Position numbers and translations under genes: made by a program. The notes beneath the pieces are model-generated. The model searched no databases. It saw only the letters and a list, made by a program, of their open reading frames with translations, and was not told the DNA's origin. Positions 24,979-33,249 of a stretch of DNA of 45,371 nucleotides are shown in pieces. Each line of letters opens with the position of its first letter. The stretch's first letter is position 1. Location: assembly GCF_021647475.1 (NCBI RefSeq), contig NZ_JAKIUR010000022.1, forward strand, positions 1-45,371, read 5' to 3'. Source of the DNA: Lutibacter sp. Lineage in GTDB: Bacteria > Bacteroidota > Bacteroidia > Flavobacteriales > Flavobacteriaceae.

Positions 24979-25794
24979 TCAATATTCTAAAATAGTTTCC
25001 ATTTCCTGTTGAATTTTCAAAGCTTCTTGCTGTGCTTTTTTTGCAAAGTCAACGCTATTTTCAGCATAAATAATACTTCTGGAAGAGTTTACTAATAAAC
25101 CACAATCTTTAGTTAATCCATATTTACAAACTCCTTTTAAATCGCCACCTTGAGCTCCAATGCCAGGAACTAATAAAAAGTGATTTGGTACTATTGCTCT
25201 AATTTCTTTAAAATGTTCAGGTCGTGTAGCACCCACAACAAACATTAAATTATCAGCATTTTTCCAAGTTAACGAAGTCTTTAAAACCGATTTGTACAAT
25301 TCTTCTTTGGGAGTTTTTAAGGTCTGAAAATCCATTCCGCCTTCATTTGAGGTTAAGGTTAGTAAAATGGTATTTTTATTTTCAAAAGCTAAAAAAGGTT
25401 CTACCGAATCTTTTCCCATATATGGAGCAACAGTAATAGCATCAAAATTTAAATCTTCAAAAAAGGCTTTAGCATACCGAGTTGAAGTATTCCCAATATC
25501 GCCACGTTTAGCATCGGCAATGGTAAAAATTTCAGGATAATTGGTGTTAATATAATTAATTGTTTTCTCCAAAGCCATCCAACCTTTAATTCCGTAGGCT
25601 TCATAAAAAGCGATATTAGGTTTGTAGGCAACCGCTAAATGGTGAGTTGCATCAATCAATTGTTTGTTAAATTCAAAAATAGGATCTTTTTCAGCTAATA
25701 AATGAATTGGAATTTTAGTTAAATCAACGTCTAGTCCAATACATAAAAACGATTTTTTTTGTTGAATTTGATTAATTAGTTCTTGTCGGTTCAT
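24979..25794 (-). CDS. pyrF: Orotidine 5'-phosphate decarboxylase
   Basis: 271 aa. Last step of UMP synthesis, cytoplasmic. It is of the longer type-2 family: FLCIGLDVDLTKIP near the start, the catalytic IADAKRGDIGNTSTRYAKAFF block and the phosphate-binding VPGIGAQGGD and NSSRSIIYA. I chose the ATG at 25794; a TTG eight codons earlier coincides with the promoter -7 box TACTTTTG on this strand (25823-25816), so it cannot be translated. Divergent from the ABC permease gene. Confidence 0.94.
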   Translation of the reverse strand: MNRQELINQIQQKKSFLCIGLDVDLTKIPIHLLAEKDPIFEFNKQLIDATHHLAVAYKPNIAFYEAYGIKGWMALEKTINYINTNYPEIFTIADAKRGDIGNTSTRYAKAFFEDLNFDAITVAPYMGKDSVEPFLAFENKNTILLTLTSNEGGMDFQTLKTPKEELYKSVLKTSLTWKNADNLMFVVGATRPEHFKEIRAIVPNHFLLVPGIGAQGGDLKGVCKYGLTKDCGLLVNSSRSIIYAENSVDFAKKAQQEALKIQQEMETILEY

Positions 25795-25815
25795 AAATTT
25801 GAATAAAGAATTACA

Positions 25816-25823
25816 CAAAAGTA
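25816..25823 (-). promoter_or_regulatory. Promoter -7 box of pyrF
   Basis: TACTTTTG on the minus strand (read 25823 to 25816) matches TAnnTTTG and lies 21 bp before the ATG at 25794. It rules out the longer start. Confidence 0.6.
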
Positions 25824-25843
25824 ATAATTTTAATACTTTAAGT

Positions 25844-25851
25844 TATATTTG
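25844..25851 (+). promoter_or_regulatory. Promoter -7 box of the ABC permease gene
   Basis: TATATTTG matches TAnnTTTG, 18 bp before the TTG start at 25870. It is back to back with the pyrF promoter, 20 bp away, so one regulator could affect both. Confidence 0.55.
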
Positions 25852-25869
25852 TGAATCAAATTAAATTTC

Positions 25870-26946
25870 TTGCTACACTATATTTTACATAAAATTGGCT
25901 ATGCTTTACTCACTTTATTCGGTGTAGTAACGGTGATTTTCTTTTTATTTAATGTGTTGCCAGGTGATCCTTCCAGAATGATGTTAGACCAGCAAGAAGA
26001 TAGTGCGCAACTTCAAAATATTAGAAAAAAATATGGATTTGATCAGCCAATTTCAAAACAATATCTTTATTATGTAAACGATTTATCTCCTATATCAATT
26101 CATAGTAAAAACACCAAAGATTTTACTTTTTTAACTCCGGGTAAATATAATTATCAAACGTTATTAAACTTCAAAAACTATTCGCTAGTATTAAAATATC
26201 CGTATTTGAGAAAATCTTTTCAAAAAACAGATAAAAAAGTATCAGAAATTATTGCTGAAACTTTGCCTAATACAGCAGTTTTAGCAGTTTCTGCAATTGT
26301 AATTGCAATACTTTTAGGAATACTATTTGGAATTTTATCTGCCATTTATAAGGATACTTTTTTTGATAGAATTATTTCAGTTTTAAGTACTTTAGGAATG
26401 AGTGTTCCTTCCTTTTTTTCAGCCATACTTTTTGCATGGTTTTTTGGATTTGTATTACACAAATACACTCATTTGAATATGACAGGAAGTTTATATGAAG
26501 TTGGTGATTTTGGTGAAAAAATAGCAATTCAATGGAAAAATTTACTATTACCAGCTATAGTTTTAGGAATAAGGCCTTTGGCGGTTATTATCCAATTAAT
26601 GCGAAATTCGTTATTAGAAGTTTTAAATCAAGATTATATTAGAACTGCTAGAGCAAAAGGGCTTTCCACGTATAAAATCATAAAAACGCACGCGTTAAAA
26701 AATGCATTAAATCCTGTGGTAACAGCGGTTTCTGGATGGTTTGCTTCTATGTTGGCAGGTGCCGTTTTTGTAGAGTATATTTTTAATTGGAATGGGTTGG
26801 GAAAAGAAATTGTTAATGCGTTAAACACGTTAGATTTACCAGTAATTATGGGAAGTGTATTGGTTATTGCCTTTATGTTTATCATTATCAATATTTTGGT
26901 AGATGTTGTATATGGATTGTTAGACCCAAAAGTAAGATTAACATAA
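25870..26946 (+). CDS. ABC transporter permease, DppB/OppB family
   Basis: 358 aa, inner membrane. The N-terminus LHKIGYALLTLFGVVTVIFFLFNVLPGDPSRMML is typical of dipeptide/oligopeptide permease subunit B. Five further spans follow, with the EAA loop (RAKGLSTYKIIKTHALKNALNP) that contacts the ATPase. The start is a TTG (25870); no ATG fits before the first membrane helix, and a promoter box stands just upstream. No ATPase, second permease or binding protein is nearby, so the rest of the transporter is encoded elsewhere. Substrate (peptide, nickel, other) unknown. Confidence 0.87.
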   Translation: MLHYILHKIGYALLTLFGVVTVIFFLFNVLPGDPSRMMLDQQEDSAQLQNIRKKYGFDQPISKQYLYYVNDLSPISIHSKNTKDFTFLTPGKYNYQTLLNFKNYSLVLKYPYLRKSFQKTDKKVSEIIAETLPNTAVLAVSAIVIAILLGILFGILSAIYKDTFFDRIISVLSTLGMSVPSFFSAILFAWFFGFVLHKYTHLNMTGSLYEVGDFGEKIAIQWKNLLLPAIVLGIRPLAVIIQLMRNSLLEVLNQDYIRTARAKGLSTYKIIKTHALKNALNPVVTAVSGWFASMLAGAVFVEYIFNWNGLGKEIVNALNTLDLPVIMGSVLVIAFMFIIINILVDVVYGLLDPKVRLT

Positions 26947-27013
26947 TTAATTTAATACGAAAACGAATTCGTACTATCAGAAGTAGAACAATTAAAAGGT
27001 AGCTTTATTTGCC

Positions 27014-27021
27014 TAATTTTG
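27014..27021 (+). promoter_or_regulatory. Promoter -7 box of tpiA
   Basis: TAATTTTG matches TAnnTTTG, 19 bp before the tpiA ATG. Confidence 0.5.
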
Positions 27022-27040
27022 TAAATTAAAATATAGTAAA

Positions 27041-27799
27041 ATGAGAACTAAAATAGTAGCAGGAAACTGGAAAATGAATAACGATTTAAAAGCTTCTAAA
27101 TCGTTAGCAAAAAAAATAGTAAAAAGCATTAAAAAAACAGCTTTAAAAAATATAAGAGTTATTATTGCTCCAACTTTTGTTAATTTAGAACGCGTAGCTA
27201 AAAAAACAAAAGGAACTAAAGTTGAAGTAGCGGCTCAAAATATGCATTTTGAAAAAAGTGGAGCTTTTACAGGTGAAGTTTCAGCGGAAATGATAAAGGC
27301 GGTGGGTTCTAAAATTGTAATTTTAGGTCATTCTGAAAGAAGGCAATATTTTGGCGAAACTGATGAAATTTTAGTAAAAAAAGTAAATGCTGCTTTGGCT
27401 AATAAAATGGAAGTAATTTTCTGTTTTGGTGAAATTTTAGAAGATAGAAAAGAAAATAATCATTTTAAAGTAGTAGAAAGTCAATTAAAAAATGGATTAT
27501 TTCATTTAAAAGCAAAAGATTTCAAAAATATTATTTTGGCTTATGAACCTGTTTGGGCAATTGGTACTGGTGAAACAGCATCACCAGAACAAGCTCAGGA
27601 AATGCATGCATTTATCCGAAAAATTTTAACTGATAATTATGACGAGTATACTGCTGAAAGTATTTCTATTTTATACGGAGGAAGTGTTAAACCAGCAAAT
27701 GCTAAAGAAATATTTTCTAAACAAGATGTTGATGGAGGCTTAATTGGTGGAGCAGCTCTAAATAAAGATGCTTTTAAAGCAATTATTGATGCAATTTAA
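27041..27799 (+). CDS. tpiA: Triosephosphate isomerase
   Basis: 252 aa, cytoplasmic. Interconverts dihydroxyacetone phosphate and glyceraldehyde 3-phosphate. Active-site elements are all present: N9 and K11 in AGNWKMN, the His in ILGHSERRQYFGE, the catalytic Glu in AYEPVWAIGTGE, and the phosphate-gripping YGGSVKPAN and GGLIGGAAL. Normal length. Its TAA overlaps the prmA ATG (TAATG), so the two are translationally coupled. Confidence 0.97.
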   Translation: MRTKIVAGNWKMNNDLKASKSLAKKIVKSIKKTALKNIRVIIAPTFVNLERVAKKTKGTKVEVAAQNMHFEKSGAFTGEVSAEMIKAVGSKIVILGHSERRQYFGETDEILVKKVNAALANKMEVIFCFGEILEDRKENNHFKVVESQLKNGLFHLKAKDFKNIILAYEPVWAIGTGETASPEQAQEMHAFIRKILTDNYDEYTAESISILYGGSVKPANAKEIFSKQDVDGGLIGGAALNKDAFKAIIDAI

Positions 27800-28632
27800 T
27801 GGATGCCGTTTATATAGGATACAATTTTATTATTCAACCAAAAGAACCAGCTTCTGAAATTTTAATTGCTGAATTAGGAGCTATTGGTTTTGAAAGTTTT
27901 GTAGAAACCGATGAAGGCATAACTGCTTACATTCAACAAAAAGATTGGTCTGAATCTATTTTAGATGAAATTTATGTGTTACAGTCCAAAGAATTTGAAA
28001 TTTCGTATTCCAAAGAAATTATTAAACAGGTAAATTGGAATAGCGAGTGGGAAAAGAATTTCAATCCAATTCAAGTAGCTAATTTGGTAAGTGTTAGAGC
28101 ACCTTTTCATGAAAATCCAAATTTAAAATATGATATTGTAATTGAACCAAAAATGAGTTTTGGTACAGGTCATCATGAAACTACGCATATGATGATTCAA
28201 CATTTATTGGCTTTAAATTTAAACAATAAAAAAGTGTTGGATATGGGTTGTAGAACAGGTGTTTTAGCCATTTTAGCTGAAATGAAAGGAGCTAAACCCA
28301 TTGATGCTATTGATAATGATAATTGGTGTTATTTAAAATCTATTGAAAATATTGAGCGTAATAGCTGCAAGTATATTTCAATTTTTGAAGGTGATGCTTC
28401 TTTGCTAAAGGATAAAAATTATGACGTTATTATTGCAAATATCAATCGTAATATTTTGCTAAATGATATCCGTTCTTATACAAATTGTTTAACTAAAAAT
28501 GGAATTTTATTATTAAGTGGATTTTATAAAGAAGATATTCCAATAATTGATAAAGAAGTTTCAAAATATGGTTTAAAATTAAATAAAACTATTGAACGAA
28601 ATAATTGGGTAGCTTTGAAGTATGTAAAATAA
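27799..28632 (+). CDS. prmA: Ribosomal protein L11 methyltransferase, altered SAM motif
   Basis: 277 aa. Methylates ribosomal protein L11 with S-adenosylmethionine. N-terminal substrate-recognition domain (about 1-60), then the class I methyltransferase with EPKMSFGTGHHETTHMM (PrmA signature) and VIIANINRNIL near the active site. SAM motif I reads VLDMGCRTGVLAILA: Arg152 (AGA, 28252-28254) replaces the middle Gly of the usual GCGTG. One G-to-A change would explain it. The rest of the protein looks intact, so this is either a recent damaging mutation, a tolerated variant or a sequencing error. Start overlaps the tpiA stop. Confidence 0.93.
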   Translation: MDAVYIGYNFIIQPKEPASEILIAELGAIGFESFVETDEGITAYIQQKDWSESILDEIYVLQSKEFEISYSKEIIKQVNWNSEWEKNFNPIQVANLVSVRAPFHENPNLKYDIVIEPKMSFGTGHHETTHMMIQHLLALNLNNKKVLDMGCRTGVLAILAEMKGAKPIDAIDNDNWCYLKSIENIERNSCKYISIFEGDASLLKDKNYDVIIANINRNILLNDIRSYTNCLTKNGILLLSGFYKEDIPIIDKEVSKYGLKLNKTIERNNWVALKYVK

Positions 28633-28636
28633 GTTA

Positions 28637-28644
28637 TAATTTTG
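28637..28644 (+). promoter_or_regulatory. Promoter -7 box of clpS
   Basis: TAATTTTG matches TAnnTTTG and ends 4 bp before the clpS ATG, which predicts a leaderless clpS mRNA in addition to read-through from tpiA-prmA. Confidence 0.5.
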
Positions 28645-28648
28645 TTGT

Positions 28649-28924
28649 ATGAGCACAAAGAAAAAAATACAAGAAGAGGTTGATGTACTTGAAGAAGAAA
28701 CTCAACAACACGAAATTGTATTGTTTAATGATGATGTAAATACGTTTGATTTTGTTATCGATTCATTAATTGAAGTTTGTGATCACACTTTAGAGCAAGC
28801 GGAGCAATGCACACTGTTAGTACATTACAAAGGAAAATGTACCGTTAAAACAGGTGAATATAACGATTTAAAACCGCGTTGTTCACTATTACTTACCAAA
28901 GGATTATCTGCAGAAATTATATAA
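28649..28924 (+). CDS. clpS: ATP-dependent Clp protease adaptor ClpS
   Basis: 91 aa, cytoplasmic. Brings N-degron substrates to ClpAP (ClpCP in this phylum). After a disordered acidic N-terminus of ~20 residues, the core shows HEIVLFNDDVNTFDFVIDSL, matching the binding-pocket signature (NDDxxT/F), then VHYKGKCTVKTGEY and LLTKGLSAEI. Normal length. It follows prmA by 16 bp and is closed by a strong terminator. Confidence 0.93.
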   Translation: MSTKKKIQEEVDVLEEETQQHEIVLFNDDVNTFDFVIDSLIEVCDHTLEQAEQCTLLVHYKGKCTVKTGEYNDLKPRCSLLLTKGLSAEII

Positions 28925-28926
28925 AA

Positions 28927-28960
28927 AAAAGTCAGTATTTAATACGAAACACTGACTTTT
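28927..28960 (+). terminator. Terminator after clpS
   Basis: AAAAGTCAGT (28927-28936) and ACTGACTTTT (28951-28960) form a perfect 10-bp stem with a 14-nt loop and A/T tracts on both sides. Ends the tpiA-prmA-clpS unit. Confidence 0.8.
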
Positions 28961-29090
28961 CAAAAAGTTACTCTTAACCAAAAGAACATCATCAATTTTT
29001 AGCATGGAAAATATTAAAACAATCGTAACTTTTGATTGTTAGTTGTTGGCATTAGTACGGTACAAATTTTGATTATTGAATAAAATGTAA

Positions 29091-29108
29091 TAACTTTGTA
29101 ATTACAAA
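29091..29108 (+). promoter_or_regulatory. mazEF promoter with palindromic operator
   Basis: The -7 box TAACTTTG (29091-29098) matches TAnnTTTG and overlaps a perfect 14-bp palindrome TTTGTAATTACAAA (29095-29108), which ends 8 bp before the mazE ATG. MazE-type antitoxins repress their own operon, so this is the likely operator. The inference rests on position and symmetry only. Confidence 0.6.
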
Positions 29109-29116
29109 ATAAAATT

Positions 29117-29362
29117 ATGGAAATATCTATTATCAAAATCGGAAATTCAAAAGGGCTTCGCTTAAATAAGACTATTTTGGAGAAATACAATATTAAGGAA
29201 AAAGTTGAATTGATTCTTGAAAAGGGACAGATTATTCTTCGACCTATTGAAAAACCTAGAAAAGACTGGGAAATCGAGTTTAAAAAAATGAGATTAAATA
29301 ATGATGACAGATTGTTAATGAACGATGTGTTTGACGATGAAGATCTTGACGAATGGAATTAA
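29117..29362 (+). CDS. mazE: MazE-type antitoxin (AbrB/SpoVT fold)
   Basis: 81 aa. The N-terminal swapped-hairpin DNA-binding domain MEISIIKIGNSKGLRLNKTILEKYNI is typical of MazE/AbrB. The C-terminal tail is acidic (NDVFDDEDLDEWN), as expected for the segment that wraps and blocks MazF. It overlaps the toxin gene by 10 bp. Dimers would bind the palindrome just upstream. Confidence 0.9.
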   Translation: MEISIIKIGNSKGLRLNKTILEKYNIKEKVELILEKGQIILRPIEKPRKDWEIEFKKMRLNNDDRLLMNDVFDDEDLDEWN

Positions 29363-29676
29363 AACAGTACGTTATTGTTCTTGTAAATCTTGACCCAACA
29401 GTTGGAAGTGAAATAAAAAAGACTAGACCTTGTGTGATTATTTCACCAGATGAAATGAATAAATATCTGAATACAATTGTTGTTGCTCCAATGACAACCA
29501 ATATGAAAAAATATCCTACAAGAGTTTCTGTAGAACATAATGGGAAAAAAGGAATGATTACGATTGACCAAATTCGGAGTATTGATAAAAAAAGAATTGT
29601 CAGAGTATTTAATAAACTGACTAAATTGGAAATAAAAAAATGTAAAGAGATCATTAAAGAAACTTTTGTTGATTAA
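29353..29676 (+). CDS. mazF: MazF/PemK-type toxin, sequence-specific endoribonuclease
   Basis: 107 aa. SH3-like PemK fold: VIVLVNLDPTVGSEIKKTRPCVIISPDEMN, with the conserved GxExxKxRPxxI pattern, then VVAPMTTNM, the GMITIDQIRSID strand and a C-terminal helix (KLTKLEIKKCKEIIKETF). Cuts single-stranded RNA and halts translation unless bound by MazE. Normal length. Downstream lies part of a family B repeat, and TTGTTGGCATT occurs inverted on both sides of the pair (29044-29054 and 29684-29694), which hints that the module moved in. Confidence 0.92.
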   Translation: MELKQYVIVLVNLDPTVGSEIKKTRPCVIISPDEMNKYLNTIVVAPMTTNMKKYPTRVSVEHNGKKGMITIDQIRSIDKKRIVRVFNKLTKLEIKKCKEIIKETFVD

Positions 29677-29713
29677 AAGCATTAAATGCCAACAATGCAT
29701 ATCAAAAATTACT

Positions 29714-29760
29714 TGAACTGACGTAAATAGTATGTTTAAAGAATCAAAATGACAACGGGT
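29714..29760 (-). repeat. Partial family B element
   Basis: The reverse complement begins ACCCGTTGT and continues GATTCTTTAAACATACTATT and ACGTCAGTTC, matching 11450-11495 with a few differences. The other end of the 252-bp element is not recognisable. It lies between mazF and the GH114 gene. Confidence 0.7.
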
Positions 29761-29824
29761 TTAATAATAATAAGTTTAACCATTCGTTAAATATTTAAAT
29801 CTTTAATTTAATAAATTGATTTCT

Positions 29825-30655
29825 GTGAAAAATATTTCATCTATTGTTCTCGTATTCTTTGTTATTCTATCTTGTAATAAAAATAATAATATTAAAGAAG
29901 ATATTTCTCAACCTAGCAAAGCAATTGCAGTTTACAACGAAGCCTACCAAGAAAATTTTGAAGCAGACAAAATAGCTGACATTATTAAAAATGCTAAAAA
30001 TGCGTATGTTTTGGTAGATCCATTTCAGGATGGTGTTGCTGCTTCAATTTCAGAAATTAAATCTAAAGGAAATCAAGTAGGAGCTTACATAAGTATTGGT
30101 ACAGGCGAAACCTACAGAGACGATTATTCTGCTATGAAACCTTATTTGATTAACACACCTTGGGGACAATGGCCCAATGAATACTTTGTTAATGCTACTA
30201 ACTCAGGAATAATAGATATTATGAAAGCTAGAATTGATAAAATAGCAAATTGGGGTTGTGATTGGGTTGAATTTGATAATATGGATTGGATTTATGATGA
30301 TAATTTAAGAGCAACGTATAATTTTCAAGTTACTCAAGCAGAGGGAGTTGCTTATTATCAAGAATTATGTGATTATGTTCATCAAAAAGGAATGAAATGT
30401 ATGGCAAAAAATACGGTTGAAAATGCTTCAAATTTTGATGGAGTTTTGTATGAATCGTATAATGATGATAAAAATTGGTGGAATCAATCTGGAGCACAAA
30501 GTTTTTTGGATGCTGGTAAACTGGTTATCATAAACCATTACAATGAAACAAATTGTGGAAAAGTGTATTCTGAATATAAAAAAATTTATAATGATGATCT
30601 TTCTTTTATTTGTGAAGATGCTAATTTAAAAAAATATGTACATTTTAATCAATAA
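29825..30655 (+). CDS. GH114-type glycosidase lipoprotein
   Basis: 276 aa from the GTG at 29825, which gives a clean signal peptide with lipobox ILSC (Cys17). An earlier TTG is possible but less likely. The body is the GH114/TM1410 barrel (endo-alpha-1,4-polygalactosaminidase family): AIAVYNEAYQENFEADKI, VGAYISIGTGETYRDDY, the acidic CDWVEFDNMDWI (candidate catalytic Asp) and GVLYESYNDDKNWW (candidate catalytic Glu). Such enzymes cut galactosaminogalactan-like polysaccharides. Surface or periplasmic location follows from the lipobox. Single gene with its own terminator. Confidence 0.82.
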   Translation: MKNISSIVLVFFVILSCNKNNNIKEDISQPSKAIAVYNEAYQENFEADKIADIIKNAKNAYVLVDPFQDGVAASISEIKSKGNQVGAYISIGTGETYRDDYSAMKPYLINTPWGQWPNEYFVNATNSGIIDIMKARIDKIANWGCDWVEFDNMDWIYDDNLRATYNFQVTQAEGVAYYQELCDYVHQKGMKCMAKNTVENASNFDGVLYESYNDDKNWWNQSGAQSFLDAGKLVIINHYNETNCGKVYSEYKKIYNDDLSFICEDANLKKYVHFNQ

Positions 30656-30730
30656 CTTTTAAGTCAAATATTTACTGTTTTTTAGTTTATTTTTTGCACT
30701 ATTTCAGATTAGACAAAGTATAAATATAAA

Positions 30731-30762
30731 AGAGGCTACTTTTATTAGTAGCCTCTTTATTT
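30731..30762 (+). terminator. Terminator after GH114 gene
   Basis: AGAGGCTACT (30731-30740) and AGTAGCCTCT (30747-30756), perfect 10-bp stem with a 6-nt loop, followed by TTATTTTT. An A-rich tract on the other side means it may also stop read-through from the convergent katG. Confidence 0.85.
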
Positions 30763-30862
30763 TTATAATTGATACTAATGAACTCTCTTATTGAAAAATT
30801 AGGTTTTCATTAGTTTTTTTAAACTAAAAATACTTTAATCATATGATTGGTTACATTGAACC

Positions 30863-33127
30863 TTATTTATAAATTAAGTCAAATCTATCAAGGTTCATTA
30901 CTTTTGTCCAAGCATTAATAAAGTCTTTTACAAATTTTTCTTTTGAATCATTACTTGCATAAAATTCTGCTAATGCTCTAAGTTCTGAGTTTGAGCCAAA
31001 TATTAAATCTGCTCTAGTTGCTGTCCATTTTTTTTCTCCAGTCTTTCTGTCTTTACCTACAAACTCTTCTTTAGAATCTGAAGTAGCTTCCCACTCTGTA
31101 TTCATCTCCAATAATTTAACAAAAAAATCATTGGTAAGTTTATCTTTATTTGTTGTAAAAATACCTTTTTTACTACCATCAAAATTTGCATTTAATGCTC
31201 GCATGCCACCAACTAACACTGTCATTTCAGGTGCTGTAAGTGTAAGTAATTGAGCTTTATCAACCAATAATTCTTCTGTAGATAACGTGTATTTTGTTTT
31301 TAAATAATTACGAAAACCATCTGCCATTGGTTCAAGAAGATTAAATGAATTAATATCTGTTTGTTCTTGAATGGCATCTGTACGTCCTGAAGTGAATGGT
31401 ACTTTGAAATTATATCCGGCATTACTAACTGCTTTTTCTACCCCAGCAGTACCTGCTAATACAATTAAATCTGCCATTGATACTTTCTTTGTGGTTGATT
31501 TAGCGTTGAATTCTTTTTGTATTTTCTCTAAAACTGCCAATACTTTTTTCAATTGTTTAGGATTATTCACCTCCCAGTTTACCTGTGGTTCTAAGCGTAT
31601 TCTTGCTCCATTTGCTCCACCTCTTCTATCAGAATTACGATACGTTGAAGCAGAAGCCCAAGCAGTAGTTACCATTTCACTAATGGTTAAACCTGAGTTT
31701 AATATTTCCTTCTTTAAACTCTTAATATCGTTATCAGAAATTGTTTTATAGTTAGCAATTGGAATTGGATCTTGCCAAATCAAATCTTCTGTTGGAGCTT
31801 CTGGCCCTAGATAGGTGGATTTTGGTCCCATATCTCTATGCGTTAATTTGAACCAAGCTCTTGCAAAAGCCTCATCAAAAGTATCTGGATTTTTATAAAA
31901 TTTTCTTGCTATTTTTTCATAGATAGGGTCGAATTTTAATGCTAAATCCGTAGTGAACATTCCTGGTTTAACCATTTTATCTGAATCAAAAGCATCTGGA
32001 ACCATCATTTTTGGGTTTTTAGGCTCCCATTGATGTGCACCTGCTGGACTTTTAGTTAATTCCCATTCATTTTCAAATAAATTAAAAAAGAATAAATGAC
32101 TCCATTTTGTAGGGGTAGATGTCCAAACTACTTCTAAACCAGATGTAATGGCATCAGCTCCTTTACCAGATTTATAATCACTTTTCCATCCTAAACCTTG
32201 TGCTTCTATATCAGCTGCTTCTGGTGCTGGTCCAACATGAGACGCACTAGCTGCTCCGTGTGCTTTACCAAGTGTATGACCACCAGCAATTAATGCAACT
32301 GTTTCTTCATCATTCATTCCCATTCTTCCAAAAGTTTCACGAATATCTTTTGCAGCTAGAAGTGGATCAGGATTACCGTTTGGTCCTTCAGGATTTACAT
32401 AGATTAATCCCATTTGAACTGCTGCTAAAGGATTTTCAAGTTTTCTATCTCCTTTATAACGCTTACTGTCATCTAGCCATTTTTCTTCAGCTCCCCAATA
32501 AACATCGTCATTTGGCTCCCAAACATCAGTTCTTCCTCCTGCAAAACCAAAGGTTTTAAATCCTGTAGATTCCAAAGCTACATTTCCTGTAAGAATCATT
32601 AAATCTGCCCAAGAAATTTTATTTCCATATTTTTTCTTAATCGGCCAAAGTAATCTTCTTGCTTTATCTAAATTGGCATTATCTGGCCAACTATTTTGCG
32701 GTGCAAAACGTTGTTGTGCAGACCTAGAACCACCACGACCATCAGCTGAACGATATGTACCTGAATCATGCCAAGCCATTCTAATAAATAAACCTGCGTA
32801 ACTTCCGTAATCTGCTGGCCACCAATCTTGAGAATCTGACATAAGTGCACGTATATCTTTTTTTAATGCCAAGTAATCTAAGCTTTTAAACTCTTTAACA
32901 TAATCAAATTTTTCATTCATTGGGCTTGTTAGAGAAGAATGTTTGCGAAGTAGATCTAAATTTAATCGATTTGGCCACCAATCACTATTGGCTGCGGATC
33001 TTTTATTTAAATCACTTTTTTTAGTAACAGTTGCTCCCGAAAGAGCATCTGTTGCTTTTTTTTGCTGACAAGCCGTAAAAAATAGGCTTATCATTAACAA
33101 TCCGATAAATAATATTATTTTCTTCAT
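30863..33127 (-). CDS. katG: Catalase-peroxidase KatG with lipoprotein signal
   Basis: 754 aa. Destroys hydrogen peroxide by a catalase and peroxidase cycle with heme b. Distal site R116, W119, H120 (RMAWHDSGTYRS); proximal heme ligand H284 (GGHTLGKAH). The self-made Trp-Tyr-Met crosslink needed for catalase activity is W119, Y243 (GLIYVNPEGP) and M269 (GRMGMND). The inactive C-terminal duplicate domain is present. Unusual is the N-terminus: MKKIILFIGLLMISLFFTAC, a lipoprotein signal with Cys20, so the enzyme is probably exported and anchored, unlike cytoplasmic KatG. Single-gene unit with its own promoter. Confidence 0.95.
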   Translation of the reverse strand: MKKIILFIGLLMISLFFTACQQKKATDALSGATVTKKSDLNKRSAANSDWWPNRLNLDLLRKHSSLTSPMNEKFDYVKEFKSLDYLALKKDIRALMSDSQDWWPADYGSYAGLFIRMAWHDSGTYRSADGRGGSRSAQQRFAPQNSWPDNANLDKARRLLWPIKKKYGNKISWADLMILTGNVALESTGFKTFGFAGGRTDVWEPNDDVYWGAEEKWLDDSKRYKGDRKLENPLAAVQMGLIYVNPEGPNGNPDPLLAAKDIRETFGRMGMNDEETVALIAGGHTLGKAHGAASASHVGPAPEAADIEAQGLGWKSDYKSGKGADAITSGLEVVWTSTPTKWSHLFFFNLFENEWELTKSPAGAHQWEPKNPKMMVPDAFDSDKMVKPGMFTTDLALKFDPIYEKIARKFYKNPDTFDEAFARAWFKLTHRDMGPKSTYLGPEAPTEDLIWQDPIPIANYKTISDNDIKSLKKEILNSGLTISEMVTTAWASASTYRNSDRRGGANGARIRLEPQVNWEVNNPKQLKKVLAVLEKIQKEFNAKSTTKKVSMADLIVLAGTAGVEKAVSNAGYNFKVPFTSGRTDAIQEQTDINSFNLLEPMADGFRNYLKTKYTLSTEELLVDKAQLLTLTAPEMTVLVGGMRALNANFDGSKKGIFTTNKDKLTNDFFVKLLEMNTEWEATSDSKEEFVGKDRKTGEKKWTATRADLIFGSNSELRALAEFYASNDSKEKFVKDFINAWTKVMNLDRFDLIYK

Positions 33128-33156
33128 AATTATAATTTAAGTATTAAACGTTTTTA

Positions 33157-33164
33157 CAAACATA
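33157..33164 (-). promoter_or_regulatory. Promoter -7 box of katG
   Basis: TATGTTTG on the minus strand (33164 to 33157) matches TAnnTTTG, 29 bp before the ATG at 33127. No obvious OxyR-type dyad is seen. Confidence 0.5.
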
Positions 33165-33249
33165 TCTAACTAAATACATTTTTTGCCACAATATGCATTC
33201 ATTATTCTTATATCAACATAGGTGTTTTCTATTATTGTTATTTTAATCG

